From contig NZ_SJPW01000008.1 of NCBI RefSeq assembly GCF_007860125.1, forward strand, positions 1 to 64,000: a stretch of 64,000 bases of DNA, given 5' to 3'. The DNA comes from Rubripirellula tenax (GTDB lineage Bacteria; Planctomycetota; Planctomycetia; Pirellulales; Pirellulaceae). Positions 58,245 through 64,000 of this stretch are shown here, piece after piece. The position numbers were made by a program, and so were the translations under genes. How positions within the stretch are numbered: the first letter of the stretch is position 1; each line of letters opens with the position of its first letter. The notes below the pieces were generated by a model, which saw only the letters and a list, made by a program, of their open reading frames with translations, ran no database searches and had not been told where the DNA came from.

Positions 58245-60467
58245 ATGAGAAACGTCTTGAACCGAATCGTGAGCTTTCTGTTCGCACTGATGACTGTTTG
58301 TGCATGCATTGGCGATGCAACGGCGGATGAATTGCACGCCGCTGATTTCTTTGTGTCGCCTCAAGGGTCGGACGCGTGGTCGGGAACGCTATCGAAACCC
58401 GACTCATCGGGAAACGATGGTCCCTTCGCGACTCTCGGGAGGGCACGTGACGCGGTTCGACAATTGGTGAAGCGGCCAATGGCCGACGTGGTCGTACTGG
58501 TTCGCGGAGGAACCTACCAATTGACGAAGACGGTCGTGTTTGGAATCCAGGACTCTGGGCAAGGCGACTCGACCATCACCTATGCCGCCTATCCTGGCGA
58601 AACCCCGGTATTCAGTTCGGGGCAGGAGATCAAAGGTTGGACGAAGGTGACGGCGAAGTTGGCTGGTCTACCCGACGAAGCACAGGGGAACGTTTGGGAA
58701 GCGAACATATCGGATCGATTCCTCACGCTCTACGATGATGAAGGGATGCTGCCTCGGTCGCAGTCCGAACGTTTCGTTCCGTTGAAGAGTAGCACTGCCC
58801 GTGAGCTCCATTTTCCAAAGGGCAAGTTAAAGAACTGGTCCAATGTCGAAGATGTTGAGATTTTGGTCCGCCCGACGCGCGACTGGATGATGAATGTCCT
58901 GCCGATCGAGTCGGTGGACGAAGAAGCGGGGATCGCTCGCACCTCCGTTGATGCAACGTATGGGATGGTTAAACACGGTTGCTGGGTCGAGAATGTTTTA
59001 GAAGAGCTCGACGCACCCGGTGAATGGGCGCTCAATACGAAGGAAGGGAAGGTCTATCTTTGGCGACGAGGGAACTCGGCCGTGGTTGCGCCGAAACTCT
59101 TCGAGCTGATTCGCGTCGAAGGCACGATCGACAAACAGGGCCCCAGCGACGTTCCCGTCCGCAACCTCCGGTTTCGTGGCTTCACGTTCAAGCATGGTGA
59201 AAGATACACGCTTGCCGAGGATGACGCGGGATTGCAGCACGACTGGGATATGCTGGACAAAGACAACGCGCTCGTTCGACTGCGAGGTGCCGAAAAGTGC
59301 GCGATCGAGCAGTGTCACTTTCTTCACAGCGGAAGCGGCGCGATCCGCGTGGATTTGCATGGAATAGAAAACGAAATTTCCGGCAACCATATCGAACACA
59401 TGGGCGGTGGTGGCATTCTTCTTTGCGGATACGGCCCCGGCACAAAGGACGTGAATAGAAAAAACTTCGTCTACAACAACCACATCCATCATGTCGGACA
59501 AATCTATTGGCACTCGCCAGGGATCTTTCTCTGGCAAAGCGGCGCAAATCGTGTCGCCAACAACCTCATCCATCACACCAACTACACGGGACTGATCGTA
59601 TCGGGTTGCGTCATCCGCTTTTTTGCGATGCCGGATATGCGTGAACAGGTCCGCGCCATCCGGCGACATGAAGTCGGTGAACTGCCGACCGACTTGGGGC
59701 CGGGTGATGTGGACGCCTACCTGCACAGCCGCAACAATCTGATCGAAAACAACGAAATCCATCACGCAATGGAAAAGCTGGGTGACGGAAACGGGATCTA
59801 CATTCGTGGAGCCGGATCCGGCAACGTGATTCGCCGGAACTATGTCCATCACTTGGTTGCCGCGACGCAAAAGCAAGGCGCGATCCGGACCGACGGCGGT
59901 CAGATGGATACCCTGATTGCGGAAAACCTGATCTACAAATGCATGTCGCAAGGCATGACGTTGAAGCTGAACAACCGCTTCGAAAACAACATCATCGCCG
60001 ACGTGATTGCCCCCCGAGGCATCTACCTAAAAATCGTCGAGGGTCCGATGAATGGGGCAAGTAACAAACGAAACATCTTCTACTCGTCGCTGGCCGACTG
60101 CACCTTCATCACTGAACCGGGCTCCGGAAAAGGAAAGGTAGGCGAGGATACTCGGGGGCGCGTGACTGCGCGGATGCAAGACATCGATTCGGATCGAAAC
60201 CTGTATTTTTGCAAAGCAGACCCCAGCCTTGGCGAAGACACGCTGGAGAAACTGCAACGTGACGGCGTCGACATCAACGGCCGGTCGGTCGATCCGATGT
60301 TCGTCGATCCGGACAATGGTGACTTTCGATTGAAGCCGGGTTCGCCCGCACTGGAAATCGGGATTGTCCCAATCGACGTTTCCAAAATTGGACTGCGAAC
60401 TAAACAAACTGTGACTACGAAAGTGAATCCCGTTCCAACGACGGTTCCCGCACTCGATGACAAGTAG
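58245..60467 (+). CDS. secreted GH141-like beta-helix glycosidase
   Basis: 740 residues from ATG 58245, four bases behind the previous stop; it opens a signal peptide (MRNVLNRIVSFLFALMTVC...). FFVSPQGSDAWSGTLSKPD starts the mature enzyme, and WVENVLEELDAPGEWALN matches the first GH141-like protein of this window (at 9481). The beta-helix extends to about residue 700 (NNHIHHVGQIYWHSPG, VIRRNYVHHLVAA). There is no PDZ or extra domain. Fucosidase or other exo-glycosidase activity is inferred from family and locus. Confidence 0.82.
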   Translation: MRNVLNRIVSFLFALMTVCACIGDATADELHAADFFVSPQGSDAWSGTLSKPDSSGNDGPFATLGRARDAVRQLVKRPMADVVVLVRGGTYQLTKTVVFGIQDSGQGDSTITYAAYPGETPVFSSGQEIKGWTKVTAKLAGLPDEAQGNVWEANISDRFLTLYDDEGMLPRSQSERFVPLKSSTARELHFPKGKLKNWSNVEDVEILVRPTRDWMMNVLPIESVDEEAGIARTSVDATYGMVKHGCWVENVLEELDAPGEWALNTKEGKVYLWRRGNSAVVAPKLFELIRVEGTIDKQGPSDVPVRNLRFRGFTFKHGERYTLAEDDAGLQHDWDMLDKDNALVRLRGAEKCAIEQCHFLHSGSGAIRVDLHGIENEISGNHIEHMGGGGILLCGYGPGTKDVNRKNFVYNNHIHHVGQIYWHSPGIFLWQSGANRVANNLIHHTNYTGLIVSGCVIRFFAMPDMREQVRAIRRHEVGELPTDLGPGDVDAYLHSRNNLIENNEIHHAMEKLGDGNGIYIRGAGSGNVIRRNYVHHLVAATQKQGAIRTDGGQMDTLIAENLIYKCMSQGMTLKLNNRFENNIIADVIAPRGIYLKIVEGPMNGASNKRNIFYSSLADCTFITEPGSGKGKVGEDTRGRVTARMQDIDSDRNLYFCKADPSLGEDTLEKLQRDGVDINGRSVDPMFVDPDNGDFRLKPGSPALEIGIVPIDVSKIGLRTKQTVTTKVNPVPTTVPALDDK

Positions 60468-60733
60468 ACCGTGGAGGGGGCCCCAACGACCTTGATCCGA
60501 TGAACTTCCGATCAAGGATGGTCGTGCTTGTGCTCGCTAGCCTCCCCGCCGCGCACATCCCACACGCACTGATCCACAAGGACGCGAAAACCCCACATGG
60601 GTGCTGACTTTGGAGTAAGAACTCTGTTTCAAGCCTCGGAACTTGGCTCGGATACCGCAACAAGAGCAGTGATGCCCAGCAAAAAGATTGAGATGAAAGA
60701 CACAGCACACGTTTTAAAAGGCGGCATGGTAAA
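60468..60733. other. 266-bp intergenic region with one hairpin
   Basis: No gene supported. A perfect eight-base inverted repeat CCTTGATC / GATCAAGG (60490-60497 and 60510-60517) lies 23 bp behind the GH141-like stop, without T-run. A 35-codon frame at 60500-60607 starts like a signal peptide but is not convincing. The rest shows nothing recognisable. The break here suggests a new transcription unit for the genes that follow. Confidence 0.45.
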
Positions 60734-61609
60734 ATGAATGCTCTACGACGAGCGGTCGCATTGGCGATCGCGATCACACTTGTCATTTCGATTTCCAAAT
60801 TCGCGACTGCAAATGATGACGACAAACCGCATGTGGTTCTTGTTGTCGGCACGTTGCACTATTCGCCGGAATTGACGATGCCTGCCTTCGCCAAGGAATT
60901 GGAGCGTTTCGGGTTTCGCACGACCGTGGTGATGGGAGACGGCAATCCAGAGAAGAAGACGGAAAACGTTCTGCCCGGTATCGAAGCTTTGGCCGACGCT
61001 GACCTGGCAATCTTTTTCGTGCGTTTTTTGAAGCTGCCCGACAACGAGTGGCAGCCGATTGAAGACTATTTCAAGTCCGGCAAACCCGTCATTGGGCTTC
61101 GGACTGCAAGTCATTCGTTCAAGTATCCCAACGGCCATCGACGGTTCTCGTGGAACGACGATTTCGGACGTCGGGTTTTGGGCACTCCCTACATCGTGCA
61201 TCAGACGAGTGAGACGCGAATCAGCGTCATCGAGGAAGCGTTGCAGCACCCCATCATGACAAACGTCAAAGAAAAGAACTGGGTGTCGCCGGGGACACTC
61301 TATCTAACTCGTCTTCAAGACGGCTGCGTCCCCTTGGTGACCGGATCCGGCGACGGCAAAGCACGCACATTGAAGAAAGCGTTTGGGACGATCGAAGTGA
61401 AACCACATGAATCGGACGTCGTCGCCTGGGCGTGGGAGAATGAGTGGGGCAGTAAAGTGTTTGGAACGTCGTTCGGGCATCCTGGTGATTTCGGTGAGGA
61501 ATCTTTTGTGCGAATGTTGGTCAACGCGGTCCATTGGTCCGTCGATCGTCCGCTGCCAAGTGCCGCCGAGAAGGTTTCGACGTGGAAGATTGAACGCGCT
61601 GACAAGTAG
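60734..61609 (+). CDS. secreted ThuA-like domain protein
   Basis: 291 residues with a signal peptide (about 1-27, ending ATAN). ThuA-type (class I glutamine-amidotransferase-like) fold: HVVLVVGTLHYSPELTMPAFAKEL at the start, LAIFFVRFLKLPDNEW, KPVIGLRTASHSF in the middle and a final PGDFGEESFVRMLVNAVHW. The usual Cys-His pair of amidotransferases is not evident, as is normal in this group. In planctomycetes and verrucomicrobia ThuA proteins commonly sit beside SGNH proteins and PVC-type dehydrogenases, as here. Molecular function unknown. Confidence 0.85.
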   Translation: MNALRRAVALAIAITLVISISKFATANDDDKPHVVLVVGTLHYSPELTMPAFAKELERFGFRTTVVMGDGNPEKKTENVLPGIEALADADLAIFFVRFLKLPDNEWQPIEDYFKSGKPVIGLRTASHSFKYPNGHRRFSWNDDFGRRVLGTPYIVHQTSETRISVIEEALQHPIMTNVKEKNWVSPGTLYLTRLQDGCVPLVTGSGDGKARTLKKAFGTIEVKPHESDVVAWAWENEWGSKVFGTSFGHPGDFGEESFVRMLVNAVHWSVDRPLPSAAEKVSTWKIERADK

Positions 61610-61619
61610 GAATCCACGA

Positions 61620-62864
61620 ATGAATAACATCTTCCTCAGCACCGCGTTGATCATCGGTTGTCTCACCGCGCCAACGACGATTGCGGATTCGCCAGTCCGG
61701 CCTGGTGATCGGATCGCCATCATCGGCAATACCTTCGCCGATCAACTTCGGATTCACGGGTATTTAGAGGCGATGCTCTTGCAGCACTCTCGCGAGAATC
61801 CCGTTTCGATTCGCAACCTCGGATGGGGCGGCGATATGTTGGCTGCACGCGATCGACCGACGGGTTTCCCGACCGAAGAATCGACCCTGATGGCACACAA
61901 GACGGATGTGATCATCGCCTGCTTCGGAATGGGAGAATCGTTTGCCGGCGAGAAGGGACTCGATGATTTCACAAATCAGCTCAAGACGCTGATCGCCTCG
62001 CATGCCGGCAAGACGTACAACGGCAAATCAGAAGTGCGATTGATTTTGGTGTCACCCATTGCGTGCGAAGATATGGGAAAGCTGACGCCGGGACGGGACG
62101 AGCGGAATCGAGATTTGGCATCGTACACTCGAGCGATGCAAGATGTAGCGACAGATGCCGATGTCCCCTTTGTCAATCTGCTTGATGTGTCGCGTTATCT
62201 GATGGATGAACCGAAGGGACCGCAACTGACCACCAACGGGATTCACCTCAATGCCTTTGGGTACTGGGCGATCAGCCATACGTTCTTCGATCAATTGAGA
62301 TCCGACGATCGTTTCTCAGGTCGTCAGTCTTGGCTGCTACGAATAGATGCGGCGACGAAGGCGAGTGATGGACGCGGCGTTGACATCTCGGAACTGGCAA
62401 CCGGGCCGTCGGGTCTCAGCTTTCAGGTCACAGAGAAGTCCGCACCAACACTGCGTCCCCCAATCGACCAACAGTTGCCTCCACAACTTGAATTCGTTCG
62501 AGACACGCTGGTCGTCGAAAACCTCAAGCCTGGGAAATACCAGTTGACCGTTGATGGGGAGCTTGTCGCAACGGCCACCGCGGAAGCTTGGGCAGCGGGA
62601 TTGGCGATTGATGATTCACCCGTTCACAAAGCGGCCGAGGCGTTTCACGCAGTCGTAAACGATAAGAACCTGCAGTTCACCTATAGCTGGAAGGCACTGA
62701 ACCAGGTTCACATTGTCGGCGAGCGCCGCAAGTCTCCGAGTGGCAAGAATCTGCCTGCGGAGGTGATTGAGTTCAACCGACTTGCAAACGAACTTGACTC
62801 TTCGCTTGGTAAACCGATCGAACTTAAGACGCGGCGATGGCGAGTCTCTCTCACTTCGCAGTAA
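61620..62864 (+). CDS. SGNH-hydrolase-like protein lacking the nucleophile Ser
   Basis: 414 residues from ATG 61620; AGGA precedes it and the ATG is just behind the ThuA stop. Signal peptide about 1-22. Block I of the SGNH family should read GDSL/GDSI, but here it is IIGNTFADQL: Ser is replaced by Thr and Asp by Asn. Block II NLGWGGD, block III (FGMGES in place of GxND) and block V (NGIHLNAFGYWAIS) are recognisable. It is therefore probably a binding or structural protein, or uses a different mechanism. It lies between ThuA and the propeller protein. Confidence 0.83.
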   Translation: MNNIFLSTALIIGCLTAPTTIADSPVRPGDRIAIIGNTFADQLRIHGYLEAMLLQHSRENPVSIRNLGWGGDMLAARDRPTGFPTEESTLMAHKTDVIIACFGMGESFAGEKGLDDFTNQLKTLIASHAGKTYNGKSEVRLILVSPIACEDMGKLTPGRDERNRDLASYTRAMQDVATDADVPFVNLLDVSRYLMDEPKGPQLTTNGIHLNAFGYWAISHTFFDQLRSDDRFSGRQSWLLRIDAATKASDGRGVDISELATGPSGLSFQVTEKSAPTLRPPIDQQLPPQLEFVRDTLVVENLKPGKYQLTVDGELVATATAEAWAAGLAIDDSPVHKAAEAFHAVVNDKNLQFTYSWKALNQVHIVGERRKSPSGKNLPAEVIEFNRLANELDSSLGKPIELKTRRWRVSLTSQ

Positions 62865-62923
62865 ACACGCCGGGAAACGACGTGCATGGCAAGAATCGCA
62901 TCTTGAAATTGACGATAACACTT

Positions 62924-64000
62924 ATGAATCAAAGACTTCACGCTTTCAATGGGATCGGCTTGTTGCTGATTGGATTCTCGCTTGCGCAAACGACCTCTGC
63001 CGATGATGTTGGAGGCATCAAAATAGCGAACCTTCAAGGCGCCGACGTGGCGTTGATGGACAATCACGATCCGGATTCGCAGTTGGAAAATTTCGACCTG
63101 CTGCCGGGGTACCAGGCTAACCTTTTCGCCGCCGACCCGATGTTCGCCAACCCGGTTCATATGCACTGGGACTCGGCGGGACGGCTGTGGGTCGCTTGCT
63201 CGTGGGCTTACCCACAGCTCAAGCCCGGCGAAGTTGCCAACGACAAGATCGTCATCCTGGAAGACACTGATGATGACGGAGTCGCCGACAAGTCGACTGT
63301 TTTCGCGGAGGGTCTCTATCTGCCAACGGGCATCGAACTGGCCAACGGGGGTTGTTATGTCGGGCAATCACCTGACATCTTTTTCCTCAAAGATACCGAC
63401 GGGGACGACGTTGCGGATGTGAAGGAGCTGGTGCTGACCGGCTTTGGTATCGAGGACAGTCACCATTCCATCAGTGCTTGGCGTCGCGGTCCGGGCGGCT
63501 GGCTCTACTTTCAGGAAGGAATCTTTCTGCACGCTCAAGTGGAAACGCAATATGGAGTCTTGCGGAATTTCAACGGTGGCGTTTATCAGTTCAATCCTCG
63601 CACGCAGGAACTGCGAATGTTCTGCCGAGGGACGGGTGGCAATCCCTGGGGACACGTGTTCGATCGTTGGGGACAGTCCTTCATGGTGAACAATCCCCGA
63701 ATCATGTATCTGTCGCCGGCGACCGGGAACAGCGGCGAAGCGGTTCGGGTCAAGCCTCTCATCAGCACCGAGAAACAATGCGGCGGTGACTTGGCGACGG
63801 GGACTCATGTGGGAGATGACATTCGTGGACAGTTGCTGACGGGGCGGTTCAAGAGCCGCACGGTCGTTCGCTATGAGTTTATCGAGGACGGTGCCGGCTT
63901 CCGCGCCAACGTGCTCGAGCCACTGATTAGTTCCAGACACCCGAACTTTCGTCCGGTCGATGTGAAGACCGGACCGGATGGAGCGGTTTATGTGGCCGAC
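62924..64000 (+). CDS. PVC-type membrane-bound dehydrogenase / beta-propeller protein, 3' end beyond the window
   Basis: 359 codons of open frame reach the right edge without a stop. Start ATG 62924 opens a signal peptide (MNQRLHAFNGIGLLLIGFSLAQ). LLPGYQANLFAADPMFANPVHMHWDSAGRLWV is the typical start of the planctomycete 'membrane-bound dehydrogenase' family, followed by propeller blades (DTDDDGVADKSTVFAEGLYLPTGIE, DTDGDDVADVKELVLTG, GGVYQFNPRTQELRMFCRG). Family members usually end in HEAT repeats and a CxxCH haem motif; that part is outside the window. Probably exported. Confidence 0.85.
   Translation, partial: MNQRLHAFNGIGLLLIGFSLAQTTSADDVGGIKIANLQGADVALMDNHDPDSQLENFDLLPGYQANLFAADPMFANPVHMHWDSAGRLWVACSWAYPQLKPGEVANDKIVILEDTDDDGVADKSTVFAEGLYLPTGIELANGGCYVGQSPDIFFLKDTDGDDVADVKELVLTGFGIEDSHHSISAWRRGPGGWLYFQEGIFLHAQVETQYGVLRNFNGGVYQFNPRTQELRMFCRGTGGNPWGHVFDRWGQSFMVNNPRIMYLSPATGNSGEAVRVKPLISTEKQCGGDLATGTHVGDDIRGQLLTGRFKSRTVVRYEFIEDGAGFRANVLEPLISSRHPNFRPVDVKTGPDGAVYVAD

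Noticed and set aside
57341-58309. 322-codon frame antisense to the esterase gene
   Set aside because: The esterase on the plus strand has the full HGGGW/GDSAGG/His set; the antisense frame has none.
58998-59951. 317-codon frame antisense to the second GH141-like gene
   Set aside because: Shadow of a gene with clear signal peptide and family motifs; no ribosome-binding site or similarity.
60500-60607. 35-codon frame that starts like a signal peptide (MNFRSRMVVLVLASLPAA)
   Set aside because: It ends after 35 codons, has no ribosome-binding site and overlaps a hairpin; may be a degraded start but cannot be supported as a gene.
1-64000. tRNA genes
   Set aside because: No cloverleaf with GTTCGANTC-type arm could be found by eye; only the 5S rRNA is supported.

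Overview
The window reads as chromosome of a marine planctomycete of the Rhodopirellula / Pirellulaceae type. This is inferred from the dense set of secreted sulfatases and fucosidases, a BBP7-like outer-membrane barrel, a DUF1559 remnant, a ThuA / SGNH / soluble-dehydrogenase-like gene trio, a dockerin- and PKD-bearing secreted protein with the planctomycete N-terminal 'LESLETRRM' motif, and moderately GC-rich genes that are often not packed into tight operons. No 16S rRNA or other decisive marker is present, so the genus is an inference.

Layout. 1-150: the 3' part of a 5S rRNA with its terminator. 334-2277: a small methyltransferase-like protein and a secreted alginate/glucuronan-lyase-like protein. 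2355-9417: an L-fucose utilisation locus, with an MFS sugar porter, an FGGY kinase, a class II aldolase, L-fucose isomerase and a divergent XylR-type regulator. 9481-20616: five secreted-degradation genes in a row plus one more (a GH141-like beta-helix protein with PDZ domain, a GH29 alpha-L-fucosidase and four S1 sulfatases). 20982-22193: a BBP7-like barrel with a strong terminator. 22410-27874: a three-domain FAAL-ACP-oxoamine synthase protein, a small acidic protein and a divergent asparagine-synthetase-like protein, which may form a small lipid or natural-product pathway. 27918-34037: a ZIP transporter, a large secreted metalloprotease-like protein, GroES, and gmd and fcl for GDP-L-fucose synthesis. 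34295-48963: mostly housekeeping and conserved genes (a 1000-residue unknown, an acyl-CoA dehydrogenase relative, the ATP-grasp/alpha-E + transglutaminase + DTW set, a CDP-alcohol phosphatidyltransferase, cysNC-cysD, rsmG, a GGCT-like protein and a HAD phosphatase). 48964-49925: a scar with an IS3-type OrfA stub, a DUF1559 remnant and a small lipoprotein. 50168-64000: a second fucan-degradation locus (two GH29 proteins, one fused to an SGNH esterase domain; a TIM-barrel-like unknown; an S1 sulfatase; an alpha/beta esterase; a second GH141-like protein; ThuA-like; a nucleophile-less SGNH protein; and a propeller dehydrogenase-like protein that runs off the right edge).

How it works together. 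The sulfatases, GH29 and GH141-like enzymes and esterases would strip sulfate, acetyl and fucose from a sulfated, probably acetylated, fucose-rich glycan such as fucoidan. Fucose would enter by the MFS porter and be converted by FucI, the kinase and the aldolase to dihydroxyacetone phosphate and L-lactaldehyde. The same window also carries the opposite pathway, GDP-L-fucose synthesis by Gmd and Fcl, and sulfate activation by CysD/CysNC. Substrate assignment to fucoidan is an inference from gene content; no enzyme here has been tested.
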